DNA from: an uncultured Clostridium sp.
GTDB taxonomy: Bacteria; Bacillota; Clostridia; Clostridiales; Clostridiaceae
DNA: 64,000 nucleotides
Reading direction: 5' to 3'
Assembly (NCBI RefSeq): GCF_934754915.1
Contig: NZ_CAKVKB010000001.1
Span: forward strand, 1-64,000
A program made the translations under genes and the position numbers. This document shows, piece after piece, positions 17,835-26,764 of this stretch; within the stretch, counting starts at the first letter, position 1; each line of letters opens with the position of its first letter. The notes under the pieces were generated by a model. That model did not search any database, was not told where the DNA came from, and saw nothing but the letters and a program-made list of their open reading frames with translations.

Positions 17835-18320
17835 ATGACAGACTATAAGCTTTCAAAAACTGCTGATTTAATGTTAAGCCTTCTTTCCTTAATGAGAAAT
17901 GATTTGTTTCTAGATAACAATTTAATAAAAAATTTTCCTTTATGTGAACAGGAATTCAAAAAGAACATGTCATCGTTACCATTGCCTCCATCTCACATAA
18001 AAGTTATTCTTTATCTTGAAAAAGAAAAATCATCTCCTATTTCATACATTGCCAAAAAATTAAATATATCAAAATCAAATATGACTCCTATAATAGATAA
18101 GCTTATAGAATTAGATCTTGTAAATAGATATTCAGATAATAAAGACAGACGTATTTTGCGTGTGGAACTTACACCTAAAGCCAAAAAATTATTTGAAGCT
18201 TTTAAATCTTCTGCTAAGAAAAGTCTTAAAAATAAACTTTCAACTTTATCAGATGAAGATTTAACTTCTTTATCAGAGTCACTATCAACACTTATATTAA
18301 TTTTGCAGAAATTAAATTAA
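17835..18320 (+). CDS. MarR-family transcriptional regulator
   Basis: The 161-residue protein has a winged helix-turn-helix: PISYIAKKLNISKSNMTPIIDKLIELDLVNRYSDNKDRRILRVELTPKAKKLF, with the DxRR wing typical of MarR. The ATG at 17835 follows AAAGGAACTGAAATA; upstream TTG and ATG codons in frame lack a ribosome site. It is divergent from the RND exporter operon and likely represses it until a toxic ligand binds. It is one of only two clear plus-strand genes here and ends in a terminator shared with the convergent hydrolase gene. Confidence 0.92.
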   Translation: MTDYKLSKTADLMLSLLSLMRNDLFLDNNLIKNFPLCEQEFKKNMSSLPLPPSHIKVILYLEKEKSSPISYIAKKLNISKSNMTPIIDKLIELDLVNRYSDNKDRRILRVELTPKAKKLFEAFKSSAKKSLKNKLSTLSDEDLTSLSESLSTLILILQKLN

Positions 18321-18337
18321 CTATAATTTCTGTAAAC

Positions 18338-18376
18338 AAAAAGACAATATGAACACACTGCTCATATTGCCTTTTT
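18338..18376. terminator. Bidirectional terminator between marR and the EEP gene
   Basis: CAATATGA (18345-18352) pairs with TCATATTG (18362-18369). The stem is flanked by A-run and T-run on both strands (AAAAAG before, CTTTTT after). It serves the two convergent genes. Confidence 0.85.
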
Positions 18377-18377
18377 A

Positions 18378-19172
18378 CTAAATCTCTAATTCCATTTCAA
18401 TACCATAATGATCTGATATTATTTCCTTATTGTTCCCATTAAATATTACATCTGCTTTTCTAACATTTAAAGATTTGTTACTTAATATAAGATCCAACCT
18501 AAGATTTTCCTTATTTTTTTCCCAGCCATCTATTTTTCCTTTAGCTGTAATGCACAATTTATCATCATTATTTCCCAGTAAATATAAATCAGTTAAATTG
18601 TTATTTATAAGATAGTCATATCCTTCATTTTTTATAAATGCATTATTATTAAAATCACCCATAAGAATTGTAATTCTGTCATTATCAATAGAACTTATTA
18701 ATTTATCAGCTTGATATTTAAATGGTTCATCTTCATCATTCCACCATCCAAGATGGCATGAATAAAAATCAATTACTTTATCAGATATTTCTATTGAGCT
18801 TTTAACAATTTTCCTAGTCTTCCAGTAAGTTCTATCCTGGCCTTTTGTAACAAAAAACGATTTGTTATCTAAAAATTTATGTCTGCTCATTATTGTAAGT
18901 CCTTCTTCATATATATCATATCCTATATGAGAAAAGTCCCAATAAAATTCATAATTTTCATTACATAATTTATTTAATTCCTTTTTTAGTAATACTGCAA
19001 AGTTATCTTCTCTTATATTATTTTCTATTATTTTGCTTTTTGTTGATTGACTTATTTCTTGGAGAGCTATAACATCATATTTCTTTTCACTTATAACTTT
19101 TGCCAAATATTTAATTTTTTCTAACTGATTTTCTTCCTGCCATGAATGGCAGTTTAAAGTTAAAAGTTTCAT
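18378..19172 (-). CDS. Endonuclease/exonuclease/phosphatase-family hydrolase
   Basis: The 264-residue protein has the EEP fold signature: LLTLNCHSW, DVIALQEIS (catalytic Glu), SCHLGWWND, ILMGDFNNN (Asp/Asn pair) and ISDHYGIEMEL (Asp-His). There is no signal peptide, so it acts in the cytoplasm on an unknown phosphodiester or phosphomonoester. It begins 4 bases after the PTS gene and is likely last in the alpha-glucosidase/PTS operon, hinting at a role with a phosphorylated sugar metabolite. The exact substrate is not determinable. Confidence 0.8.
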   Translation of the reverse strand: MKLLTLNCHSWQEENQLEKIKYLAKVISEKKYDVIALQEISQSTKSKIIENNIREDNFAVLLKKELNKLCNENYEFYWDFSHIGYDIYEEGLTIMSRHKFLDNKSFFVTKGQDRTYWKTRKIVKSSIEISDKVIDFYSCHLGWWNDEDEPFKYQADKLISSIDNDRITILMGDFNNNAFIKNEGYDYLINNNLTDLYLLGNNDDKLCITAKGKIDGWEKNKENLRLDLILSNKSLNVRKADVIFNGNNKEIISDHYGIEMELEI

Positions 19173-19176
19173 TACA

Positions 19177-20829
19177 CTACACTCCTAAAATATCCTGTAT
19201 TTGTGATTTTATAACATCTGCTTTAGGTCCATATATAGCCTGAATACCTTTATCCTTCACCACTAATCCCATTGCTCCATTTTGTTTCCATTCTTTTTCA
19301 TCTGCAACTAAAGATTTATCTTTTACAGTAACTCTCAAACGAGTCATACATGCATCAACATCAACTATATTTTCTTTCTCACCTAATAATGAAATTATCT
19401 TCACAGCTAATTCATTACCTGAAGTCTTAACTGTTGAAGCACTATTTGTTTCTTCTTCATCTTCAACATAATTACCTCTACGTCCAGGAGTAGCTAAATT
19501 GAATTTTTTTATCAAGAAATTAAATACAACAAAATATAAACCAAAGAATATAACTGCAACAATTGCAAAATTAACAATATCCATTATTATTCCTGCTTTT
19601 GCAAACATAGGAATACGAGTTAATAATTCAACAAAACCAAATGCATGAACTCTTACATGTATTATATCAGCAACTGCAAAACCGATACCAGTAAGAACAG
19701 CATATACACCATATAAAACAGGAGATACAAACATAAACATAAATTCAAGAGGTTCTGTAACTCCAGTTAGGAATACAGCAAGACCTGCAGATAAAAACAT
19801 TGATTTATATTTTTTCTTTTTATCTTCATCAACATTTTTGTACATTGCTAATGCTGCACCAATTAATGAAGCACTTGAAAGTATAACCTGACCAAATTTA
19901 AATCTTGCTGGTGTAACTGTTGCTAATAAATTATTATATGCTGCAGTATCTCCTGCATCCTTTAAGTTTATTAAATCAGATATCCATGCGTACCATAATG
20001 GATCCTGACCTGCAATTGCATTTCCTGCATTTGTTCCAGTTAATACTGTATACACTCCACCTAATTCAGTATAATTTACTGGAATTGTAAGCATATGATG
20101 TAACCCAAAAGGTAATAATAAACGTTCTAAACATCCATATACAAATGGAGATAAAATCGGTGCTGTATCTTTAGATTCTGCAAGCCACATACCAAATGAA
20201 TTTAATGCTGATTGAGCAAATGGCCATATTATTGAAAGAATTACAGCTGAAACAACAGAACCTGCAATCACAACAAACGGTACAAAACGTTTTCCATTGA
20301 AAAATGATAATGCATCTGGAAGTTTATCAAAATTATAATACTTGTTATATAGTGATGCACCTAGAAAACCTGAAATAATACCTACAAACACACCCATATT
20401 TAAAGCAGGACTTCCAAGAACTGATATAAAGTAATCACCAACTGCTATAGTTTGACCAAATATTGTTTTAACTGTCGCGCTTGAATCATTTAGCATATCT
20501 GATGTAACTCCAAATATAGATCCAGTAGTAAGATTTATAAGTATAAATGCTATAAGTGCTGCAAATGCTCCACCAGCACGTTCTTTTGCCCACGAACCAC
20601 CAATAGCTACTGCAAATAAAATATGAAGATTATTAATAATTCCCCATCCTAATTGTTCTACAACATTAGAAATCATATGAACAAGAGCTGCATCTCCACA
20701 CATTCCAATTAGTTTTCCAATACAAATCATAAGACCAGCTGCTGGCATTACTGCTACAACAACCATTAAAGCTTTTCCAAATTTCTGCCAAAATTCAAAT
20801 GAAAATAATTTTCCTTTTGCGTTTCCCAT
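19177..20829 (-). CDS. PTS sugar transporter EIICB, glucose/alpha-glucoside family
   Basis: The 550-residue protein has an EIIC domain with many membrane helices (residues 1-430), including the substrate-pocket stretch PFGLHHMLTIPVNYTELGG and GVTEPLEFMFMFVSP. A linker and EIIB domain follow (about 470-550) with the phosphorylated Cys494 in DVDACMTRLRV. No EIIA domain is attached, so a shared EIIA must serve it. Transcribed just after a GH13 alpha-glucosidase, it likely imports and phosphorylates maltose, isomaltose or a related alpha-glucoside. The start follows CGGAGGTATGTATT. Substrate is inference from the neighbour. Confidence 0.88.
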   Translation of the reverse strand: MGNAKGKLFSFEFWQKFGKALMVVVAVMPAAGLMICIGKLIGMCGDAALVHMISNVVEQLGWGIINNLHILFAVAIGGSWAKERAGGAFAALIAFILINLTTGSIFGVTSDMLNDSSATVKTIFGQTIAVGDYFISVLGSPALNMGVFVGIISGFLGASLYNKYYNFDKLPDALSFFNGKRFVPFVVIAGSVVSAVILSIIWPFAQSALNSFGMWLAESKDTAPILSPFVYGCLERLLLPFGLHHMLTIPVNYTELGGVYTVLTGTNAGNAIAGQDPLWYAWISDLINLKDAGDTAAYNNLLATVTPARFKFGQVILSSASLIGAALAMYKNVDEDKKKKYKSMFLSAGLAVFLTGVTEPLEFMFMFVSPVLYGVYAVLTGIGFAVADIIHVRVHAFGFVELLTRIPMFAKAGIIMDIVNFAIVAVIFFGLYFVVFNFLIKKFNLATPGRRGNYVEDEEETNSASTVKTSGNELAVKIISLLGEKENIVDVDACMTRLRVTVKDKSLVADEKEWKQNGAMGLVVKDKGIQAIYGPKADVIKSQIQDILGV

Positions 20830-20880
20830 AATACATACCTCCGATTATTTTTTAGTATATCGTATATATTTTATTTCATT

Positions 20881-20913
20881 AACTAGACTTCATTATAAAA
20901 ATAAAGTCTAGTT
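20881..20913. repeat. 10-bp stem-loop between GH13 and PTS genes
   Basis: AACTAGACTT (20881-20890) and AAGTCTAGTT (20904-20913) are perfect arms. A T-run follows only on the plus strand, where no gene ends. On the minus strand it sits between two co-directional genes and may be a partial terminator or mRNA-stabilising hairpin. Confidence 0.45.
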
Positions 20914-20936
20914 TTTATGCTTTTTATTATTAGAAT

Positions 20937-22610
20937 TTAATTTTTTATTTTATATAATCTGCATTCCCATGGATTTAAAATAAAATCTTTAATTTGACCA
21001 TGTTTGTCTATATTATAATTTGAAATTATCAAATTATTAAAATCAAGTACTGCACCATCATAATTGTATTCAGCATTTTCATCTGATAAATTACATATTA
21101 CTATATACTTTTCGTCATCTAGTATTCTCATATATGAATATATCTGCTCATTGTCTTTCAATATAAGCTCATATTTTCCATATATTAAAGTCTCACTTGA
21201 CTTCTTTAATTTTATTAATTGCTTATAAAAATTCAAAACTGAATTATCATCATTTAATTCATTTTCAACATTTATTTCTGTATAATTTCTATTTACATGA
21301 ATCCAAGATTCTCCATCTGAAAATCCAGCATTTTTGGAATTATTCCACTGCATTGGTGTACGTGCATTATCTCTTGATATGCCCCATATATGTTCTAATG
21401 CATTTTTTTTTGAATAACCACTTGAAATTAATTCATTATATATATTTTTGCATTTCACATCATCATATTCTTCTATGGAATCAAACTTAACATTAGTCAT
21501 TCCAATCTCTTGTCCTTGATATATAAACGGTGTTCCTTGCTGCATAAAATACATTAAAGCAAATGCTTTTGCACATTCTATTCTATAGTTATTATCATTT
21601 CCAAGAGTAGATATAACTCGTGATATATCATGATTTTCAATAAAAAGGGCATTCCATCCTATTCCATGTAGATTTTCCTGCCACCTACTCAAAGCTTCCT
21701 TAAGTTTTATTATATTAGATTTTTCATTTTTCTCATTTGACTCCCACAAATCAAGATGCTCAAATTGAAATACCATGTTAAAGCTTCCATTTTCCTCTCC
21801 TACCCATAAATCAGCATCAACATCAGCTTTAACTCCATTTGCTTCACCAACTGTCATAATATCATATTTAGAAAATGTCTCTTGTTTTAACTCATTTAAG
21901 AATTTATGTATTCCTGCATAATTCATATGTTTATCAAAAGATTCAACATATTCCTTATTATATGAATTTGGTAAATCCTCAAAAGTCTGATCTTTCTTTA
22001 TATGACTTATAGCATCTACTCTAAATCCATCAACTCCTTTGTCAAGCCACCAGTTTATCATTTTATAAACAGCTTTTCTCATTTCAGGATTTTCCCAATT
22101 TAAATCAGGTTGTTTTTTAGTAAATAAATGAAGATAATATTCATCAGTTAAATCGTCATATTCCCATGCAGATCCTTTGAAAATACTTTCCCAATTATTG
22201 GGTTCAGCTCCATTTCTACCTTTTTTCCATATATACCAATCCCTCTTAGGATTGTCTTTTGAAGACCTTGATTCAATAAACCATTCATGTTCATCACTAG
22301 TATGATTAATAACAAGATCTATTATCAACTTCATTCCTCTACTATGAACTTCTTGCAAGAGTTTATCAAAGTCTCTCATAGTCCCAAACTCTTCAAGAAT
22401 CCCATGATAATCACTTATATCATATCCATTATCATCATTAGGTGATTTATACATTGGGCATACCCATATAACATCTATTCCTAAATCTTTTAAGTAATCT
22501 AATTTAGATATGATTCCATTTAAATCACCAATACCATCTCCATTGGAATCTTTAAAGCTTCTAGGATAAATCTGATATCCTACAGCCTCTTTCCACCAAA
22601 CTTTTTTCAT
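20937..22610 (-). CDS. GH13 alpha-glucosidase (oligo-1,6-glucosidase type)
   Basis: The 557-residue GH13 enzyme has WWKEAVGYQIYPRSFKDSNG at the N-terminus and the catalytic triad D199 (GFRVDAISH), E256 (VGEANGV) and D328 (FIENHDIS). These are close in number to those of the Bacillus oligo-1,6-glucosidase as I recall them. No signal peptide, so it is cytoplasmic. It would hydrolyse short alpha-glucosides delivered by the adjacent PTS or ABC systems. A trehalose-6-phosphate or maltose-6'-phosphate specificity cannot be excluded, given the PTS partner. Two LacI-type operators flank its promoter. Confidence 0.9.
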   Translation of the reverse strand: MKKVWWKEAVGYQIYPRSFKDSNGDGIGDLNGIISKLDYLKDLGIDVIWVCPMYKSPNDDNGYDISDYHGILEEFGTMRDFDKLLQEVHSRGMKLIIDLVINHTSDEHEWFIESRSSKDNPKRDWYIWKKGRNGAEPNNWESIFKGSAWEYDDLTDEYYLHLFTKKQPDLNWENPEMRKAVYKMINWWLDKGVDGFRVDAISHIKKDQTFEDLPNSYNKEYVESFDKHMNYAGIHKFLNELKQETFSKYDIMTVGEANGVKADVDADLWVGEENGSFNMVFQFEHLDLWESNEKNEKSNIIKLKEALSRWQENLHGIGWNALFIENHDISRVISTLGNDNNYRIECAKAFALMYFMQQGTPFIYQGQEIGMTNVKFDSIEEYDDVKCKNIYNELISSGYSKKNALEHIWGISRDNARTPMQWNNSKNAGFSDGESWIHVNRNYTEINVENELNDDNSVLNFYKQLIKLKKSSETLIYGKYELILKDNEQIYSYMRILDDEKYIVICNLSDENAEYNYDGAVLDFNNLIISNYNIDKHGQIKDFILNPWECRLYKIKN

Positions 22611-22633
22611 TTTTTATATATTCTCCTTCGTTC

Positions 22634-22645
22634 GCAATCGCTTGC
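22634..22645. promoter_or_regulatory. LacI-type operator just upstream of the GH13 start codon
   Basis: GCAATCGCTTGC, a partial palindrome with GCAA/TTGC arms around a central CG. It lies about 24 bases before the start codon and about 85 downstream of the promoter -10. It shares GCAANCGNTTGC with three other sites in this region. Confidence 0.7.
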
Positions 22646-22729
22646 ATTTCTTTTTAAAAAAATATTAAATTTTATAATATATTTAATAAACTAATATTAA
22701 TTTTATGGTATTATTACTCCTACAAAATT

Positions 22730-22758
22730 AGTATATCACTTTAAGAAAACTTTTACAA
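22730..22758 (-). promoter_or_regulatory. Promoter of the GH13-PTS-EEP operon
   Basis: Minus-strand TTGTAA (22758-22753), 17-bp spacer and TATACT (22735-22730). The -35, the first bases of the spacer (AAG), the TGATATACT block and the spacing are the same as in the malE promoter at 29271-29243. Confidence 0.7.
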
Positions 22759-22840
22759 TGATTTATTTGATACATTTATTTTTCTCACGTCTTATTTTAT
22801 ACATATTTTCTTTAAAATACTCCTAAATATCAACATTTCC

Positions 22841-22852
22841 GCAAGCGATTGC
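22841..22852. promoter_or_regulatory. Distal LacI-type operator upstream of GH13
   Basis: GCAAGCGATTGC, about 207 bp from the proximal operator at 22634 and upstream of the promoter between them. Two operators bracketing a promoter at this distance fit repression by looping. It also lies just past the lacI stop codon. Confidence 0.7.
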
Positions 22853-22880
22853 ACTTATGGGTAACTTGAGGTAAGTTTTA

Positions 22881-23888
22881 CTACCTCAATGATTCCCTTT
22901 CTACTAATTCAGATTCAATGATATAATGATTATTTTCTACATTATTATTTTCTAAATACTCTATCAAAACTTTAGCTGCATAATATCCTAGTTCATAAGC
23001 ATTTATATCAACAGAAGCTAATGGTGGATTTTGAAATTGTGCTAATGGAGTATTGTTGAATGCAACAACAGAAATATCTGAAATTCCTTTGCTTTTTAAT
23101 GCTTTTAAAACTCCAAAAGCAAGAAGATCATCCTGAACTAAAATTGCTGTAGGATTGCATTTTTCAATAAGTTCTAATGCTCCTTCAAATCCTTCTTCTT
23201 CAGTAAATTCATCTTTTATAATTATATTTTTTGTGGCACAAGATAATCCATTAATTTCACATGATACTTTATATCCCTTTAATCTATCCTTCGTAACTGT
23301 CAATTCCTCTTTTGCTCCTAAAAACGCAATTTCTTTATGGCCTTTCTTTATTAACGTATCCATAAGATTATAAGTAGCTTTAAAATTGTCATTATCAACC
23401 CATAACATACTTTCCGGTTCTTCTGGACGCCCTACAACAACAAATGGAAAATTTGTATTATTTAAATATTCTATGCTCTTATCATCAGTTCTTAGTCTTA
23501 AAAGACATACTCCTGCTATAAGATTGCTTGTTATAAAATCCTTTATAGAATTAAGTTCTTCCCTTTCGTCATCGTTAAATGCATAAGTAATATAGTATTT
23601 CTTTCTCTTTGCATAACTGCTCATTCCCTGCATAGCTTTAAGAAAAAAGGGATTAAAAGACAAATCTTGAGCTTCATTTGGAAGAACTACACCGATTATT
23701 CTTGTTTTCTTATTAGCCAAACTTCTTGCAATAGCATTTGGTTTATAATTCAATTGCTTAATCACTTCTCTTACTTTTTCTTTTGTTTTTTCACTAATCT
23801 GAGGACTATCCGATATTACTCTGGATACAGTAGATGTTGAAACATTAGCTGCTTTAGCAACTTCTTTAATCGTAATCTTCATTTTCAT
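22881..23888 (-). CDS. LacI/GalR-family regulator of maltodextrin genes (MalR-like)
   Basis: The 335-residue regulator has an N-terminal HTH and hinge (TIKEVAKAANVSTSTVSRVI, then YKPNAIARSLANKKTR) and a periplasmic-binding-protein-like effector domain. It lies between the malEFGQ and GH13/PTS operons. The four GCAANCGNTTGC sites near its neighbours are the kind of palindrome such proteins bind. I infer it represses these operons and is relieved by maltose or a maltodextrin. Its own promoter is not obvious; part of its transcription may come from read-through of malQ. Confidence 0.9.
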   Translation of the reverse strand: MKMKITIKEVAKAANVSTSTVSRVISDSPQISEKTKEKVREVIKQLNYKPNAIARSLANKKTRIIGVVLPNEAQDLSFNPFFLKAMQGMSSYAKRKKYYITYAFNDDEREELNSIKDFITSNLIAGVCLLRLRTDDKSIEYLNNTNFPFVVVGRPEEPESMLWVDNDNFKATYNLMDTLIKKGHKEIAFLGAKEELTVTKDRLKGYKVSCEINGLSCATKNIIIKDEFTEEEGFEGALELIEKCNPTAILVQDDLLAFGVLKALKSKGISDISVVAFNNTPLAQFQNPPLASVDINAYELGYYAAKVLIEYLENNNVENNHYIIESELVERESLR

Positions 23889-23919
23889 CTCCTAAATATA
23901 ACAATAAAATTATATACTA

Positions 23920-23967
23920 TATTAAAACTCTGTTTAGTTCTTATTGAAAATAAACAGAGTTTTAATA
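23920..23967. terminator. 17-bp stem-loop between malQ and lacI
   Basis: TATTAAAACTCTGTTTA (23920-23936) and TAAACAGAGTTTTAATA (23951-23967) are perfect arms around a 14-base loop. The T-rich arm gives moderate terminator character on the minus strand, likely ending the malEFGQ transcript. The rest of 23968-24164 is AT-rich with no gene visible. Confidence 0.55.
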
Positions 23968-24164
23968 TTAATACATAGAATCACTTTAAATTTATAATAT
24001 ATGCTTCAACAACAAAACTCAAGTATAAGGACATTTTGAAATTCATTTTATTATTCTCTATTCCATTTATAATATATAAATTATCTATTTAACCAAAACT
24101 GATGCATCAAAAGCCAAACTTTCATCTATACGCTTTAAAATTCCATACATTGAATGTTATCCAC

Positions 24165-25664
24165 CTATACTTGTTTTGATTTAAGTCTTCCATATAGTTC
24201 TGTCATATTATAAATACGTTTCGCAAGTTCATCTGTAAATACTCCATTTTTAGCTCTCCACTTCCAATTACCACCTAAAGTAGATGGCATATTTGTTCTT
24301 GCCTCATTACCTAAATTCAAAAAATCCTGCATCTGTGCAATTGAAACATTAGCTACACTGCTCCATATTCCACGTATTAATCCCCAATTATATCCTTCTT
24401 CTTCATTAAGATTTAAATATTTTATTGCCTTTTCAACTTGATCTTTGGGTGCAGTTGTTTCAATCCATCCTCTTACTGTATCATTGTCATGAGTTCCTGT
24501 ATAAGCTATAAAATTCCTTTCATAATTATGTGGCAAAAATGCATTATTCGCATCTGAATCAAATGCAAAAGTTAATATTTTCATTCCCGGGAAATTATTA
24601 TTATCCCTAAGTTTTATAGTTTCTTCAGTTAATGTGCCAAGATCTTCTGCAATTATATTAACATCACCAAGAGATTTTCTTATAGCGTCAAATATCTTCA
24701 TTCCTGGTCCCTTAACCCATTTTCCATTTTCTGCTGTAGCGTCTCCATATGGTATTGAATAATATGATTCAAAACCTTTAAAATGATCAATTCTCAACCA
24801 ATCATATATTTTTAAACTCTCTTTAATTCTGCTTATCCACCATTTATATTCTGTTCTATCCATGTACTCCCAATCATATATAGGATTTCCCCACAACTGT
24901 CCTGTTTCTGAAAATATATCTGGAGGACATCCTGCTACTTTCAATGGTTTTAATGTTTCTTTGTCAATTAAAAATGCTTCTGGATTGCTCCATACATCAG
25001 CACTGTCTGCGGAAACATATATAGGTATATCTCCTATTATTTCTACTCCTAAATTATTGACATAACTTTTAAGTTCATTCCACTCATTAAAAAACTCATA
25101 TTGAACAAAATTCCAAAATTCTATTTCGTCGCTTAATTCCTTTCTATACTTTTTAATCGCTTCAGGTTTTCTTAGTTTTATGTCTTCATCCCATTCCTGC
25201 CAACTTTTCAACTGAAATTTTTGTTTTACTGACATATACAATGAATAATCTTCAAGCCAAAAAGAATTTTCACTTTTGAAATTTTCAAATTTTACATCTT
25301 TTTTAATTTTAAAATTGAAAAAGGCTTTTCTTAAAATTTTCATTTTTTCAGTAAATATTAATGCATAATCAATTTCTTCATCATTATTCCCCAATTTTAT
25401 ATTTGAGTAATCTTCAAATTTCAATAAACCTTTTTCTTTTAAAATATCAAAATCAATAAAATATGGATTACCTGCAAATGCTGAAAAAGATTGATATGGT
25501 GAATCACCAAAACTTGTTGGTCCTAACGGAAGTATCTGCCAATACCTTTGTCCTGATTTTTTTAAAAAATCTGCAAATCTATATGCCTCCTTACCAAAAG
25601 TACCTATCCCATATTTTCCAGGTAACGATGCAATATGCATTATTATCCCACTACTTCTATCCAT
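24165..25664 (-). CDS. malQ: 4-alpha-glucanotransferase (amylomaltase)
   Basis: The GH77 enzyme of about 499 residues transfers maltosyl/glucanosyl units between maltodextrins, releasing glucose. Motifs include RSSGIIMHIASLPGKYGIGTFG, WQILPLGPTSFGDSPYQSFSAFAGNP, WLRIDHFKGFESYYSIP (nucleophile Asp), IIAEDLGTLT (acid/base Glu) and YTGTHDNDTVRGW. The ATG at 25664 is chosen over 25691 because AAGGAAGGAG lies 10 bases upstream. It follows malEFG and has a LacI-type operator 37 bases before its start, so it is part of the maltodextrin regulon. Confidence 0.95.
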   Translation of the reverse strand: MDRSSGIIMHIASLPGKYGIGTFGKEAYRFADFLKKSGQRYWQILPLGPTSFGDSPYQSFSAFAGNPYFIDFDILKEKGLLKFEDYSNIKLGNNDEEIDYALIFTEKMKILRKAFFNFKIKKDVKFENFKSENSFWLEDYSLYMSVKQKFQLKSWQEWDEDIKLRKPEAIKKYRKELSDEIEFWNFVQYEFFNEWNELKSYVNNLGVEIIGDIPIYVSADSADVWSNPEAFLIDKETLKPLKVAGCPPDIFSETGQLWGNPIYDWEYMDRTEYKWWISRIKESLKIYDWLRIDHFKGFESYYSIPYGDATAENGKWVKGPGMKIFDAIRKSLGDVNIIAEDLGTLTEETIKLRDNNNFPGMKILTFAFDSDANNAFLPHNYERNFIAYTGTHDNDTVRGWIETTAPKDQVEKAIKYLNLNEEEGYNWGLIRGIWSSVANVSIAQMQDFLNLGNEARTNMPSTLGGNWKWRAKNGVFTDELAKRIYNMTELYGRLKSKQV

Positions 25665-25700
25665 AATACTATTCTCCTTCCTTTTTATCATATAGTCTAA

Positions 25701-25712
25701 GCAACCGCTTGC
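25701..25712. promoter_or_regulatory. LacI-type operator upstream of malQ
   Basis: GCAACCGCTTGC, the third member of the GCAANCGNTTGC set, 37 bases before the malQ start codon. Confidence 0.65.
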
Positions 25713-25718
25713 ATGGAT

Positions 25719-25761
25719 TGATATAACTACTCAGATCACATGTATCAAAGTAGTTATATCA
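25719..25761. repeat. 13-bp stem-loop between malG and malQ
   Basis: TGATATAACTACT (25719-25731) and AGTAGTTATATCA (25749-25761) are perfect arms. There is no T-run on the minus strand. It may partly uncouple malQ from malEFG or stabilise the 3' end of the transporter mRNA. Confidence 0.45.
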
Positions 25762-25855
25762 GTTTTGTCTTTAATATTAAATATTGAATTTTAAAACAAT
25801 TTAATAGCCATCCTACTTATCCTTAAACTTATTTTTTTACATATATTTTAGTATA

Positions 25856-26764
25856 TTACTTTATTGATCCTTGTACAATACCTGCAATTATATGTTTTTG
25901 AACAAAGAAGTAGAAAATAACTATTGGAATTATTGCCATTATCAAGGCTGCCATTGCAAGTTCCCATTGTTTTGAAAATGCTCCAAAGAAATTATTCATA
26001 GCAAGTGGAATTGTATTGAGCTTTCCATTTACAGTTAAAAACGGCAATAAGAAGTCGTTCCAAATCCAAATACTATTTAATACAGCAACTGTTACTGTAG
26101 TTGGTTTTAATAAAGGCAATACTATCTTTGTGTATACCTGCCATTTTGTACATCCATCTATTATTGCAGCTTCTTCAATTTCTTCTGGAATACCTTTAAT
26201 AAATCCATGATATAAGAATATACTCATGCTTGCTCCAAATCCTAAATACATGAATATCAAACCATAATGTGTTCCTAGCATATCAAATGCACCAAATTTC
26301 ATTTTACCCATCCATTTAACAAGTGGAATCATAACTGCTTGGAACGGAACTATCATCCCTGCTGTAAAAATATAAAAAACAACTTTACTTTTTGTAGATT
26401 TATCACGAACCAAAACCCATGCTGCCATTGATGAAAATAATAATATTACAATTACAGAACCAACTGTAATGATTATAGAATTTGTAAATGCTGATGCTAC
26501 TCCCATTCTATCCATTGCATCTGCATAATTCTTAAAATTCCATACGCTTGGCAGTCCAGTTGTATCAGCAAAAATTTCCCTTCTTGTTTTAAATGAATTT
26601 ATAAACATTAAATAAAAAGGTGTCATATAAAGAATGAGTAAAAGCCATGCAAACACTTCTAAAATCTTAGATTTAGTGGTATAACTGTCTAAAGTTTTTA
26701 ATTTTTTTCCTGATTTTGCAATAGTATTTTCTTTTTTTCGTGCTGAAATTTTAATCTCTGCCAT
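25856..26764 (-). CDS. malG: Maltodextrin ABC transporter permease, MalG type
   Basis: The 302-residue permease has six predicted membrane segments and the EAA loop EEIEEAAIIDGCTKWQVYTKIVLPLLKPT that contacts the ATPase. SFKTRREIF near residue 60 is typical of sugar permeases. Its ATG overlaps the malF stop (TAATG). No malK-type ATPase is encoded nearby, so a shared MsmX-like ATPase probably energises the transporter. Substrate assignment rests on malQ and the alpha-glucosidase nearby. Confidence 0.88.
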   Translation of the reverse strand: MAEIKISARKKENTIAKSGKKLKTLDSYTTKSKILEVFAWLLLILYMTPFYLMFINSFKTRREIFADTTGLPSVWNFKNYADAMDRMGVASAFTNSIIITVGSVIVILLFSSMAAWVLVRDKSTKSKVVFYIFTAGMIVPFQAVMIPLVKWMGKMKFGAFDMLGTHYGLIFMYLGFGASMSIFLYHGFIKGIPEEIEEAAIIDGCTKWQVYTKIVLPLLKPTTVTVAVLNSIWIWNDFLLPFLTVNGKLNTIPLAMNNFFGAFSKQWELAMAALIMAIIPIVIFYFFVQKHIIAGIVQGSIK

